From Roseomonas sp. (GTDB lineage: Bacteria; Pseudomonadota; Alphaproteobacteria; Acetobacterales; Acetobacteraceae): 64,000 nucleotides of DNA. This document shows positions 50,101 to 58,200 of this stretch, piece after piece. Where the stretch lies: NCBI GenBank assembly GCA_020249925.1, contig JADCER010000013.1:1-64000 (forward strand), in the 5' to 3' direction. Made by a program: the position numbers and the translations under genes. The stretch's first letter is position 1. Each line of letters starts with the position of its first letter. A model generated the notes under the pieces. That model saw only the letters and a program-made list of their open reading frames with translations, was not told the DNA's origin and did not search any database.

Positions 50101-51636
50101 GAGCAGCCGATCCACATCGGCCGGGCCGATATCGGCCATCACGCCGCGCCAGGGGCTTTGCGCGCCGCCATCCGCCGCATAACCAGCGAGTAGCTTGATC
50201 GCATCGCGCCGCGCTTCAATCGCCGCCGCATCCCATTCCGTAACATTCACGGAAAAATCCGGCGCCGCCACACCGCGTTGGCGCAAGCCAACCAGCGCGC
50301 CGATCACCTGATGCAGCGCCAGACCCGAAGCGCCAACTTCCGCGCGCATCGCCGCCGCATGACGATTGATCCGCCCGCGCAGCGATCCAAGTCGGCGCAC
50401 CACCGCATCACGCTCCGGCTTTGGCGGCATGGGCAGGGAAAGTGTCGCGCGCAATTCATCCAGCACCGCGCGCTTCGATTGCTTTTCCGAATGCAATTCC
50501 AGGCAGGCAGCGCCAAGGCCAATACTCTCCAGCCGGCGCTTCACCACTTCCAGCGCGGCGAGCTTTTCCGCGACGAACAAAACACTCCGCCCATCCAGCA
50601 CGGCCTGGGCGATGATATTGCTGATGGTCTGGCTTTTGCCCGTACCAGGTGGACCCTGGATCACCACATGCCCGCCGCGCCGGACAGCTTCCGCCGCAAG
50701 CGCCTGGCTGCCATCCACATCCATCACATGATCCAGGCGCTCCACCGGGATTTCCGCGTCCACATCGGCGTCATCAGCAAACACCGGCGGAATCGAAAGT
50801 ACCTCACCCCCCACCAGCGCGCGCACCATGGGGTGATCAGCAAGGCCCGGGTTTTCCTCAGGCCCCAGGTCGCGCCACATCAGGAATTTGGCGAAGGAGA
50901 ATAAGCCAATCGCCAACGCATCCGCCTCCACACGCCAAGTGGCGCGTTCTGCTACCAGCGTTGCGATGGCTTCCGCCCAGGCAGTCGGCGTATAGGCCTC
51001 AGCATCGAAATCCGGCAGCGCTGTCTTGAAATTCACCCTGAGCATTTCGCGGAGCGACAAATTCTCTGCGATATCACCCACCGCCCCGCGCAACTTGAAA
51101 TTCTGCGAAACCCCTTCGCGTTCCAGTGCGACGGGCAGCAGCGCCAAAGGGGCGCGGCGTTCGGTCTCGGGTGTGGCGGGATCGCGCCAGATCAGTGCGC
51201 CAAGCGCCAGGTAAAGCGTGGGCACACCGGTTTCTTCACGGGCCGTGCGCGCATCCTGCATGATATCGCGCAGCCGGCGCACCAAGTCTGAAGGCGGCAA
51301 TTGTACGCGGAGCTTATCATCACGCTGATATTCTTCCCGCGCCGCATCGGCCTTTGCGGTGCCAACACCTTCCGCCTTTACCTTGGTGGAACGCGCACGG
51401 CGCGGCTTGCCAGGGGTTGCTTCTACTGGCGCGGCTTCAGGCGCGGCGACGGAGGCTTCAAAGCCAAAGGCGCGGCCCGCTTGCAGCGCACCAAGGACGA
51501 AATCCGCATCCTCATCATCAAGGATGATAACGCCGCGCGAAGCGCCCGGCTTCGGCAGGGATAGCAGCCGGTTGCGCGTGGAAAGATCAAGCAGGCCCCG
51601 CCGGGCTTCTTCCAGCGCGTTGCGAAGATCCGTCAT
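47122..51636 (-). CDS. DUF4011 superfamily I helicase with MTES_1575 nuclease and DUF3320 domains
   Basis: 1504 residues. The N-terminal DUF4011 region starts RRGLLDLSTRNRLLSL. The SF1 helicase has Walker A GPPGTGKS (about 327-336) and Walker B LVIDEASQVEPVDALG (about 917-930), separated by a long Ala-rich helical insert of about 580 residues. C-terminal helicase motifs follow: MLRWHYRSRHESLI (about 997), NVQGDERDSIMISVGYG (about 1120) and LNVLITRAKKR (about 1165). A PD-(D/E)xK-type nuclease (about 1220-1310) keeps its acids in GLFLDVAA and LGIEADAGDW. DUF3320 ends the protein. All motifs look intact. A role in defence or DNA repair is inferred from architecture only. Confidence 0.9.
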   Translation of the reverse strand: MTDLRNALEEARRGLLDLSTRNRLLSLPKPGASRGVIILDDEDADFVLGALQAGRAFGFEASVAAPEAAPVEATPGKPRRARSTKVKAEGVGTAKADAAREEYQRDDKLRVQLPPSDLVRRLRDIMQDARTAREETGVPTLYLALGALIWRDPATPETERRAPLALLPVALEREGVSQNFKLRGAVGDIAENLSLREMLRVNFKTALPDFDAEAYTPTAWAEAIATLVAERATWRVEADALAIGLFSFAKFLMWRDLGPEENPGLADHPMVRALVGGEVLSIPPVFADDADVDAEIPVERLDHVMDVDGSQALAAEAVRRGGHVVIQGPPGTGKSQTISNIIAQAVLDGRSVLFVAEKLAALEVVKRRLESIGLGAACLELHSEKQSKRAVLDELRATLSLPMPPKPERDAVVRRLGSLRGRINRHAAAMRAEVGASGLALHQVIGALVGLRQRGVAAPDFSVNVTEWDAAAIEARRDAIKLLAGYAADGGAQSPWRGVMADIGPADVDRLLGRLPGWIRAFAAAGAALGPAAGPKAAESALALRPALATAPAHDATALKHEAWAGDLAPLEALVQSLGALQKAKADPRLLPGALDVAGIAEARATLAEAGGVFGFLSGARRDAKALAASIARDAENPLPALDAALAGQAAREALRNGDALGRAAFGTLWQGEASDPAPLAALLAWRKAHGAAALTALANGAKPAEAAPLEAALAAFQELQQATRLDARSAFGADEASFAALAARLGDWAAAPEALDAWLGWRRAAASAGGLEPLLERLGDGRVAPEAAEDVFSFTLHEGLLRAAMAQHPELAAFDGAAADRLVADFREADRARISLTRAEAAYAHAQRVKEVRDGAPGMAVLRGEMEKKRGHLPVRELLLRASQAVQKAKPIFMMSPLSVAQFLAPPHGLKPGLSFDLLVIDEASQVEPVDALGAIARCRQVVVVGDDKQMPPTRFFQRMTGEEGEEAAEDTAEVVAARDVESILGLCNARGLPSAMLRWHYRSRHESLIATSNAEFYENRLFILPSPRARSATLGLSLRRVEGRFDTGGTGTNAEEARAVTEAVIAHARETPGDTLGIAAFSIRQRDAILNAVEAARRDNPDTEAFFAAHPDEPFFVKNLENVQGDERDSIMISVGYGRGADGKLAMRFGPLSADGGERRLNVLITRAKKRCIVFSSIGADDIDLARASGRGVATLKSFLAFAAAGDAPRAAAAKTRAAPIAAAIGKAIEAAGKEAVPRVGMAGLFLDVAARDSGNYVLGIEADAGDWAALRSARDRERGRASALEAMGWKLARAWSLSWYGRPEAEAARVAALLGAAPATTAPEAAVPAPETGLAEPYREAAPDVPKTTAIADVPFATLAGILAEIITVETPITNESLGERVRLLWGLEALPTPARDALRQALALARQLHGVKEEQGFLLAEGAAIVPRDRRAAGAHLRRAAAVAPREIAAAAEKLLALRPATTEAELAAGIHRLLGLDGNAQTAIAARLAGLIGAGVVKL

Positions 51637-51640
51637 GCGG

Positions 51641-51802
51641 TTATTTTTTCCGGAAGGCCAAGGTGATCAGCAGCACACAGCAGACCAGCGCCAGAATGGC
51701 CAGCATGCCCTGCACAACTTCGAAATTCGGGGAGTCGCGATGGATGAAGATGGAAGCAGCCGCTGCGCCCATCATCATCAGGGTTTCCAGTATCCACTCC
51801 AT
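51641..51802 (-). CDS. 53-residue two-helix membrane protein upstream of the helicase
   Basis: A complete small gene on the reverse strand. ATG at 51802 has GAGG about 7 nt upstream, and the TAA ends at 51641, 4 bp before the helicase ATG. The product begins MEWILETLMMMGAAAASIFI, has a hydrophilic turn (HRDSPNFEVV), then a second membrane helix (MLAILALVCCVLLITLAF) and ends RKK. The helicase has only a weak ribosome site, so its translation may be coupled to this gene. No family is recognised. Confidence 0.65.
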   Translation of the reverse strand: MEWILETLMMMGAAAASIFIHRDSPNFEVVQGMLAILALVCCVLLITLAFRKK

Positions 51803-51891
51803 CACAGCGCCTCATCCTGTCATTGCGCGGCTGGCCAGCCACGGTCGGGCTTTAGTGTGGCATATCCCCTGCCCTGATCGAAGGGTGATTT

Positions 51892-52413
51892 TCAGGACGG
51901 CGGCGGGCTTGGCAAAAGGCGGTTTTCCAGGCTTTCGATCCGTTCCAGCGATGTCTTGAGCAGCGAAATCAGCTCCGCCACCTGCTGTTCGCGCAGCAGG
52001 TCTATCTTTTCATGCAGCAGGCTGATTTCGGCCTCGGCCCGGATATTCACCTGATAATCCGCGATGGACCGGATGCGGTCTATATCTGCCTGGCGGTTCT
52101 GGCTCATCATAATGATCGGCGCCGTATAGGCCGCCTGGAAGGATAGCATCAGGTTCAGCAGGATAAAGGGATAGGGGTCCCAGGCGTTCCCGCCCGAGGC
52201 GATATTGGCAACCAGCCAAGCCACCAATAGCCCGGATTGGATCAGGATAAAGCGCCAGGACCCGACAGTTGCCGCGACAAGGTCGGAAAGCCTCTCACCA
52301 AGGGTCAGTTCAGGCGCTGGCCCTTCACCGCGCCGCCTTTCCCGAGCGCGCGACAGGGCGGTACGCAAATGGATGTGGCGGCGATGATGATGCGCTTCGG
52401 GATGCTCGGCCAT
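51892..52413 (-). CDS. DUF1003 domain membrane protein
   Basis: 173 residues from ATG 52413 (AGGGGG 8-9 nt upstream); a TTG start 18 nt further out is less likely. Two membrane helices (FILIQSGLLVAWLVANIA and FILLNLMLSFQAAYTAPIIM) are flanked by the DUF1003 signature QNRQADIDRIRSIADYQVN and AEAEISLLHEKIDLLREQQV. The C-terminal half forms a coiled coil. His-rich start (EAHHHRRHIH). DUF1003 proteins have no assigned function. It may share a promoter region with the small membrane protein downstream. Confidence 0.9.
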   Translation of the reverse strand: MAEHPEAHHHRRHIHLRTALSRARERRRGEGPAPELTLGERLSDLVAATVGSWRFILIQSGLLVAWLVANIASGGNAWDPYPFILLNLMLSFQAAYTAPIIMMSQNRQADIDRIRSIADYQVNIRAEAEISLLHEKIDLLREQQVAELISLLKTSLERIESLENRLLPSPPPS

Positions 52414-52476
52414 GCAGAATTCCCCCTGCAAAGCCCGAAGGCTGCACCATTCACCCCGGCAGGAACATGATAAAAA

Positions 52477-53898
52477 TCAACTCCGCCCGTAAGTATCCTC
52501 AAAGCGGACGATATCATCCTCACCAAGGTAGGAGCCGGACTGGACCTCAATCAGGGTCAGCGGAATCTTGCCTGGGTTTTCCATGCGATGGATGCAGCCC
52601 AGCGGCAGATAGACGCTTTCATTCTCCCGCAGCATGATGTTTTCCCCATCACGGTGCACAATGGCGGTGCCTGAGACCACTACCCAATGCTCGGCACGGT
52701 GGAAATGCTTTTGCAAGGAAAGCTTCGCGCCGGGGCGAACCTCGATCTTCTTGACCTGGAAGCGGTCGCCCATGATCAGGCCTTCATAATGGCCCCAGGG
52801 ACGATAGGCGCGGCGATGTTCGGTCGCTTCCTTGGCTCCGTGCGCCTTCAGCCGGTCCACCAGCTTCTTCACATCCTGCGCATGGTCGCGATGCATGGCC
52901 AGCACGGCATCATCCGTCACCACCACGACAGCATCCTGAAGCCCGATCACGCCGGTCAGGATGCTTTCACTGCGCACATAGCAATTCTTGGCATTCACCA
53001 ATTCCACTGGCCCATGCGTAGCATTGCCGGCAGTGTCTTTCGGCTGAATATCCCACAGCGCGGCCCAGGAACCGATATCGGACCAACCGATGGCAGCCGG
53101 CACCACGGCGGCCTTCTGTGTTCGCTCCATCACCGCGTAATCAATGCTAATGGCGGGGGTGGCCGTGAAGGCACTCGCTTCAAGCCGGATAAAATCGCCA
53201 TCCCGCTTGGCGCCGGCAACAGCGGCGCGCACGCCCTTCAGCACCTCCGGCGCATGGGCTTCCAACTCGGCCAGCATGGTCGCGGCGGTGGCGACAAACA
53301 TGCCGGAATTCCACAAATGCCGTCCGGATTTCAGGAATTCCGCCGCGCGCGCCGCATCGGGCTTTTCCACAAAGCGCGCGATGCGCTTGACGCCATCGCT
53401 GCCAGGCAAGTCGTCGCCGGCTTCGATATAGCCGTAACCCGTCTCCGGCGCGGTGGGCTGCATCCCAAAGGTGACGATGGCGCCCACTTTTGCTGCGGAA
53501 GCGGCCTGGGCAAGGGCTGCTTGCAGCGCCGCCACATCCCCGATCGCCGCATCAGCCGCCATGAACCAGAGCACGGAGCCAGGGGCGTTTTCCTCGGCAA
53601 GCAAGGCGGCGGCGGCGATGGCGGGCGCGCTATTGCGTCCGACCGGTTCCAGCACAATTGATGCACCCTTGTCGCGCAATTGCTCGGCCACCAGGAAGCG
53701 ATGCGCTTCATTGCAGACAACCATCGGCGGCAGAAAGCCGGCGCCAGTACCGCGCGCGGCGGTTTCAGCCAGCATGGTCTGGTCAGACGCGAGAGGCCAG
53801 AATTGCTTCGGGTAGCTTTCGCGCGACAGCGGCCAAAGCCGCGTGCCGGTGCCGCCGGAGAGGATCACGGGCAGGATCGGGGGGGTATTGGCGTTCAT
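52477..53898 (-). CDS. manC: Mannose-1-phosphate guanylyltransferase / mannose-6-phosphate isomerase
   Basis: About 473 residues, a bifunctional enzyme making GDP-mannose for polysaccharide synthesis. The N-terminal nucleotidyltransferase has VILSGGTGTRLWPLSRESYP (pyrophosphorylase motif) and RFVEKPDAARAAEFL. The C-terminal type II phosphomannose isomerase cupin has GPWGHYEGLIMGDRFQVKKI and LQKHFHRAEHWVVVSGTA. ATG 53898 is preferred over a TTG two codons earlier. The short upstream region is shared with the divergent thioesterase gene. Confidence 0.95.
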   Translation of the reverse strand: MNANTPPILPVILSGGTGTRLWPLSRESYPKQFWPLASDQTMLAETAARGTGAGFLPPMVVCNEAHRFLVAEQLRDKGASIVLEPVGRNSAPAIAAAALLAEENAPGSVLWFMAADAAIGDVAALQAALAQAASAAKVGAIVTFGMQPTAPETGYGYIEAGDDLPGSDGVKRIARFVEKPDAARAAEFLKSGRHLWNSGMFVATAATMLAELEAHAPEVLKGVRAAVAGAKRDGDFIRLEASAFTATPAISIDYAVMERTQKAAVVPAAIGWSDIGSWAALWDIQPKDTAGNATHGPVELVNAKNCYVRSESILTGVIGLQDAVVVVTDDAVLAMHRDHAQDVKKLVDRLKAHGAKEATEHRRAYRPWGHYEGLIMGDRFQVKKIEVRPGAKLSLQKHFHRAEHWVVVSGTAIVHRDGENIMLRENESVYLPLGCIHRMENPGKIPLTLIEVQSGSYLGEDDIVRFEDTYGRS

Positions 53899-54035
53899 GG
53901 GCAATTGTCACTCCGCATATCAGGGCGCTTAGGGGCAAATCGGGGCAAAGCCAAGGCAAAGGCTGGCCGGCGTTTCCCTGGGCCGGCTTCCGGTATAGCT
54001 TCCGCCCGCCAATCAAGCCCGAAGGTCGCCCTGCC

Positions 54036-54482
54036 TTGGATCAGCCTGTCCCCCTTGCCATTCCAGAAGGCTTTGTGCCGCGCCCTGCCGGGGGGCCGTT
54101 TCTGGAGCCCATCGGCCCCATCATGATCCGGCGGGATCATGGGCCGCTCGCCTTTGGGCTGCGCATCGAAAAGCGCCATTGCAACAGCAAGGACATGGCC
54201 CATGGCGGCATGTTGGCGACATTTGCAGATCTCGCGCTTGGGATTGGCGGCTTCAATCTGGCGGGGGTGACGGGGTTCTTCACCACCATCAGCCTGAATT
54301 CGGACTATCTGGCCCCCGCCAGGCTTGGCACCTGGCTGCAATGCGAACCCGTGCTGCTGCGCAAGACCCGTACGCTGGTCTTCGCCCAAGGGGTTTGCAC
54401 CGCTGATGGTGCACCGGTGCTGCGCGCCAGCGGCGTTTTTGCCCTGCCGCGGGACGCAGCGCCCCAGCCCCCGGGCGGCTAA
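54036..54482 (+). CDS. PaaI-family hotdog thioesterase
   Basis: 148 residues from a TTG with GAAGG about 10 nt before it; no ATG lies in frame until 54123. The PaaI signature is HCNSKDMAHGGMLATFADLALG (HGG motif and following Asp). ISLNSDYLAPARLGTWL and RKTRTLVFAQGVCTADG match the hotdog core. PaaI-type enzymes hydrolyse aryl- or acyl-CoA. Its stop is 4 bp before the end of the next, convergent gene. The start is less certain than the family. Confidence 0.85.
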   Translation: MDQPVPLAIPEGFVPRPAGGPFLEPIGPIMIRRDHGPLAFGLRIEKRHCNSKDMAHGGMLATFADLALGIGGFNLAGVTGFFTTISLNSDYLAPARLGTWLQCEPVLLRKTRTLVFAQGVCTADGAPVLRASGVFALPRDAAPQPPGG

Positions 54483-54485
54483 GGC

Positions 54486-54998
54486 TTACCCGTCGCGCCG
54501 TGCCTGGGCGCGCTTGTTCTGGGCGGAAACGCTGCCGATCCGCGCGCCATGCACGCGCTTTGAACTCTTCGCGTTCCCCTTACTCTGCATGCCGTTGCTT
54601 GCACCAAAGCCGGCCGACGGGTGCTGGGCGCGCTGCGCCTGACGGCGGGCGAGAGCCTCCTTCAGCGCGGCCCGGTGCTCTTCGCGGCGGCGCTCATGCG
54701 TCAGTTCTTCAAACCGGCTATTCACCCGCTTCAGCGCCGCGGCATAAACCTGCTTGCGGCGGGTTGCCTTGCCGGCCTCGGCATTCGCGGCTGCGCGGGC
54801 ATCGCCCTTGCCGCGCTTGGCGCGCTTGCCTTCGCGGATCAGGTCACGAAGTTTTGCGTGCTCCGCGCGCAGCCTGGTCGCCAGAGTGCGGAGTTCTTCC
54901 GGCGGCAGCGCGGCGATGGCCGGCTGGTGGCTCGGCGCAATCAGGGCGAAAGCGTCGTGGCCGAGGAGTTCGCGTTCTTCGCGCTGTGAGGTTGCCAT
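54486..54998 (-). CDS. Basic, coiled-coil-rich hypothetical protein
   Basis: 170 residues, strongly positively charged. Lys/Arg/Ala runs include LIREGKRAKRGKGDARA and ELTHERRREEHRAALKEA, predicted to form helices or a coiled coil. The C-terminus is Ser/Gly/Lys-rich (GMQSKGNAKSSKRVHG). It has no signal or membrane segment. It may bind nucleic acid, but I do not recognise a family. A 5' hairpin (GGTCCG 55051-55056 with CGGACC 55064-55069) lies upstream. Confidence 0.6.
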   Translation of the reverse strand: MATSQREERELLGHDAFALIAPSHQPAIAALPPEELRTLATRLRAEHAKLRDLIREGKRAKRGKGDARAAANAEAGKATRRKQVYAAALKRVNSRFEELTHERRREEHRAALKEALARRQAQRAQHPSAGFGASNGMQSKGNAKSSKRVHGARIGSVSAQNKRAQARRDG

Positions 54999-55105
54999 GG
55001 CGTTTGATCCTTATTTGTTGTTGCAAAACTCTTTGCTAACTGGGCGTCACGGTCCGTGCATCGCGGACCCGTCCCGAAGCTGTGCGCAGCGTGCCGAAGG
55101 TTGCA

Positions 55106-56086
55106 TTACCGATAAAGCCCCGCCGCCCGCGCGGCTTGGGTCGCCAGCGCCACCATCAGCGCGAAATGCGGCATGGGCACACCCAAATCGCGCCCCAACT
55201 GCAATGGCGCGGTGAAAAGCGCGTCAATTTCCATCGGTCGGCCCAGTTCCAGATCCTGTAGGATGGAAGGCTTGTGCGCAGTCTCCCCAAAACGGCGCAT
55301 CCGCACCTCGCCCGGTACTTTCAGATCATGCCCTAGCGCGCGGGCAAGTGCCGTGCCTTCATCGGAAATCCTGACCCCCGCTTCAAATATCGCTGGGTCT
55401 GTGAGGGTTGCTTTCATATCCTGGCGTGAGAGCAGACAAAGCGGCCCCACCACCATATTGCCAAGCAGCTTGCCCCAGATGCGGTGGCGGATATTCGCAA
55501 CCGCCTCAGTCGGCATGCCGCCCGCACTCAACAGCGCCGCCAGCGCCTGAGCCCGCTGGGAAACGGCGCCGTTCGGCTCCCCCAGAAAAAGCTTCAGATC
55601 AGCATGTTCCGAGGTAACGATGCCGGGCGCCACCACCGCACTCGCAGCATAGATCACGCCACCAATGGCACGCTCCACCCCCACGGTGCGGCGCAACGCA
55701 TCATCGGGGTCAAGCACTGGCAGGCGCTTGCCTTCCAGGGCGCCGCCAATGCCATCGAAATACCACCAGGGGATGCCATTCATGATGAAGGCAATAGGCG
55801 TATCGGGGCCAAGCAAAGGCGCGATCCCCGCCGCCACAGCTGGTAACGCGGGCGCCTTGACCGTAACCAGCACGGCATCCACCGGGCCGATTTCGGCGGC
55901 GCTTTCGGCGGCCTGCACGCGGAAGGTCTGATCGCCTTGAGCCGTCCGCAACGTGATCCCCCGCGCCTGCATCGCGGCCAAATGGGCGCCGCGGGCAATG
56001 ACACTTACGTCAGCGCCTGCCGCCGCCAATCGCGCGGCCAAATGCGCGCCAATCGCACCCGCGCCATAGACGCAAATGCGCTTCAC
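55106..56086 (-). CDS. panE: 2-dehydropantoate 2-reductase family protein
   Basis: 326 residues, NADPH-dependent ketopantoate reductase fold. RICVYGAGAIGAHLAARLAAAG is the dinucleotide motif, then LVTVKAPALPAVAAGIAPLLG, FIMNGIPWWYF and a Lys/Asn region near NIRHRIWGKLLGNMVVGPL. Family members may reduce other 2-oxoacids, so panE is a family name and not proof of pantothenate synthesis. It overlaps the creatininase gene by 4 bp, and both follow the M20 gene. Confidence 0.85.
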   Translation of the reverse strand: MKRICVYGAGAIGAHLAARLAAAGADVSVIARGAHLAAMQARGITLRTAQGDQTFRVQAAESAAEIGPVDAVLVTVKAPALPAVAAGIAPLLGPDTPIAFIMNGIPWWYFDGIGGALEGKRLPVLDPDDALRRTVGVERAIGGVIYAASAVVAPGIVTSEHADLKLFLGEPNGAVSQRAQALAALLSAGGMPTEAVANIRHRIWGKLLGNMVVGPLCLLSRQDMKATLTDPAIFEAGVRISDEGTALARALGHDLKVPGEVRMRRFGETAHKPSILQDLELGRPMEIDALFTAPLQLGRDLGVPMPHFALMVALATQAARAAGLYR

Positions 56087-56874
56087 GGCGCGTGATCGCG
56101 TAGCTGTGCGCAGATCGAAGCACCGGCAGCGACAAGCTGTTCCACAATCCGCGCGCCATGGGCCGCATTGGCGCCGCGCGGATCAGGCGCGGCAACGCCA
56201 CCAGGCGCCACTTCTTCCACCCACATCGGCACAGCGAATTCCACACCATGGGCACGAATGGCGCCAAAGCCGGTTGGCGGCACACCAAGATAAGGCCCGG
56301 TACCCTCCCGCGCGCGCGCCGCTTCGGGGCGGCAGAGTTCCGGCTTCAGCGCCATGGTCACGGAAGCCACGGGGTCTCCGCCATGGCCAAACGTAATCGG
56401 CTGCCCGCCCAATTCGCCATGCAGCTTGCCCGCTTCCCGCCAAAGATGCAGCGCTGGGATGATCACGCCATGGCGGTGGCGAATGGCGCGCGCCGCCGCA
56501 TCGGCGGGCGCAATGGTGCCGGCATGGCCATTGACGATCATGATGCGCCGCGTGCCGATTTTGATGAAGGCTTCAGCCATTTCTTCAATCACGGCGGTCA
56601 GGGTCGGAACCGTCAGCGTGATGCCGCCGGCGACACCGGCGAAGAAATCCTCGCCACCAAAGGGAATGGCAGGGGCTACCAGAACATCCGCGCCCTTTAG
56701 AAGCGCAGCGGCAGCGATGCGGTTGGCGATATCTTCCGCGACCAGATAATCGCCCATCGGCAAGGCTGGGCCATGCGTTTCCAGGCTCCCCATGGGCAGG
56801 ATCGCCACGGCGCCAGCAGCGAGGCGCGATGCCACTTCAGGCGCGGTCAGTTCCGCAATGCGATGCAGGCTCAT
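56083..56874 (-). CDS. Creatininase family protein
   Basis: About 263 residues from ATG 56874, which overlaps the M20 stop. Zinc ligands are in SLETHGPALPMGDY (Glu, His and Asp) and VNGHAGT (His), with VAPAIPFGGEDFFAGVAGG and the Gly-His-Gly run ITFGHGGDPVASV. Members act on cyclic amides or in coenzyme pathways (FAPy deformylase or creatinine amidohydrolase). Adjacent M20 amidohydrolase and PanE-type genes suggest a nitrogen-compound catabolic set. Confidence 0.9.
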   Translation of the reverse strand: MSLHRIAELTAPEVASRLAAGAVAILPMGSLETHGPALPMGDYLVAEDIANRIAAAALLKGADVLVAPAIPFGGEDFFAGVAGGITLTVPTLTAVIEEMAEAFIKIGTRRIMIVNGHAGTIAPADAAARAIRHRHGVIIPALHLWREAGKLHGELGGQPITFGHGGDPVASVTMALKPELCRPEAARAREGTGPYLGVPPTGFGAIRAHGVEFAVPMWVEEVAPGGVAAPDPRGANAAHGARIVEQLVAAGASICAQLRDHAP

Positions 56875-58061
56875 GCCAGCAAATCCAGCGCAGCCCGCGA
56901 CAGCGCCTGCACCCCAAGGCCGATGCAACGCTCATCCGGTTGGTAGAAGGCATTGTGCAGCCGGTCATCGCGCCCTGGCTGGCCAGAACCGATGCGTAGC
57001 TGGAAGGAAGGCGCCACGGCAGCAAATTCCGCGAAATCCTCGGCACCCATGGAAGCCTCGCCTTCGCTGATCACATCGCCCATTTGCCGGCGCACGGCGG
57101 CAATCACCGGATCGAGCACGCGATCATCATTCACCAAGGGCGGCACCTTGCGGACATAGTTCATCTCGGTCTTCACGCGCATGGAAACGCCAATACCTTC
57201 CGCGAGCCGCCGCAACGCCGCTTCGGCGATATCGCGCGATTCATGATGCAGCGTGCGCACCGTACCCTTCAGATGCACGCGTTCGGGGATGATGTTGTAG
57301 GTGGTGCCGCCGACAAATTGCCCGATGGTCACCACCGCCGGATGGATGGGCTTGATTTCCCGGCTGACCACGGTTTGCGCTTCCTGCACAAAGGCCGCCG
57401 CCGCCACAATCGGGTCAATCGCCGCATAAGGATGCGCGGCATGGCCGGATTTGCCCTGGATGATCAGGTCAAACCGGTCTGATGCCGCGAGGCAAGCGCC
57501 GCGCACATAGCCAAAACTCCCCACCGGCATATCCGGATGATTGTGAAAGCCGATCGCCATATCAACACCATCCCCCGCGCCATCGGCGATCATGGCGGCA
57601 GCACCTTCCAGCACTTCTTCCGCCGGTTGGAAGATCAGCCGCACGGTGCCGGCAAGCTGCGGCGCGAGGTCCTTCAGAACCGCCGCCACACCCAAAAGGG
57701 TCGAGGTATGGATATCATGCCCACAGGCATGCATCTGCCCCGCGATCTCACTCGCGAAGGGCAGCGCGGTTTCCTCATGGATCGGCAGCGCATCCATATC
57801 GGCGCGAATGGCCAGCGTGGGGCCGGGCCGCCCGCCCTTGATTTCAGCGACCACCCCAGTGCGACCTACCCCGGTGCTGGGCGTGAGGCCGAGGCGCGTC
57901 AATTCCGCTGCCACAATCCCAGCAGTGCGGGTTTCCTGAAAAGCGAGCTCCGGATGGGTGTGGATATCGCGCCTAATTTCGATCAGGCGTGGCGCCACTG
58001 CCTCGGTCGCTTCGCGGATGCGGGTTTCGGGGTCATTGGGCAGGCGGTCACCATGTGGCAT
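56871..58061 (-). CDS. M20 family amidohydrolase (hippurate hydrolase-like)
   Basis: About 396 residues from ATG 58061 (AGAGGAAA 7-8 nt upstream); a longer ORF start lies in the upstream spacer. Zinc and catalytic residues are in AIRADMDALPIHEE (Asp), QMHACGHDIHTSTLLG (Cys, His, His) and FQPAEEVLEGAAAM (Glu). The dimerisation domain is seen as IIQGKSGHAAHPYAAIDPI. M20D enzymes cleave N-acyl amino acids. It begins the operon M20-creatininase-panE. Confidence 0.92.
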   Translation of the reverse strand: MPHGDRLPNDPETRIREATEAVAPRLIEIRRDIHTHPELAFQETRTAGIVAAELTRLGLTPSTGVGRTGVVAEIKGGRPGPTLAIRADMDALPIHEETALPFASEIAGQMHACGHDIHTSTLLGVAAVLKDLAPQLAGTVRLIFQPAEEVLEGAAAMIADGAGDGVDMAIGFHNHPDMPVGSFGYVRGACLAASDRFDLIIQGKSGHAAHPYAAIDPIVAAAAFVQEAQTVVSREIKPIHPAVVTIGQFVGGTTYNIIPERVHLKGTVRTLHHESRDIAEAALRRLAEGIGVSMRVKTEMNYVRKVPPLVNDDRVLDPVIAAVRRQMGDVISEGEASMGAEDFAEFAAVAPSFQLRIGSGQPGRDDRLHNAFYQPDERCIGLGVQALSRAALDLLA

Positions 58062-58200
58062 GGGGCGGTTTCCTCTTGCAGGCTTCAATCCACGGCAATG
58101 ATCGGCCCTGGCGTCGCTCGAGGCAAGGCTTGGGCAGGCCTCGCTTGCCGAGGCTTCGCTGCCATGCAATAGAACTGCCATAAAGTTAGGGGGCCAACGG

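Noticed and set aside
47122-51636. Mokosh type II defence protein
   Set aside because: Mokosh type II carries a phospholipase-D-type nuclease; this protein has a PD-(D/E)xK-type segment and DUF3320 instead.
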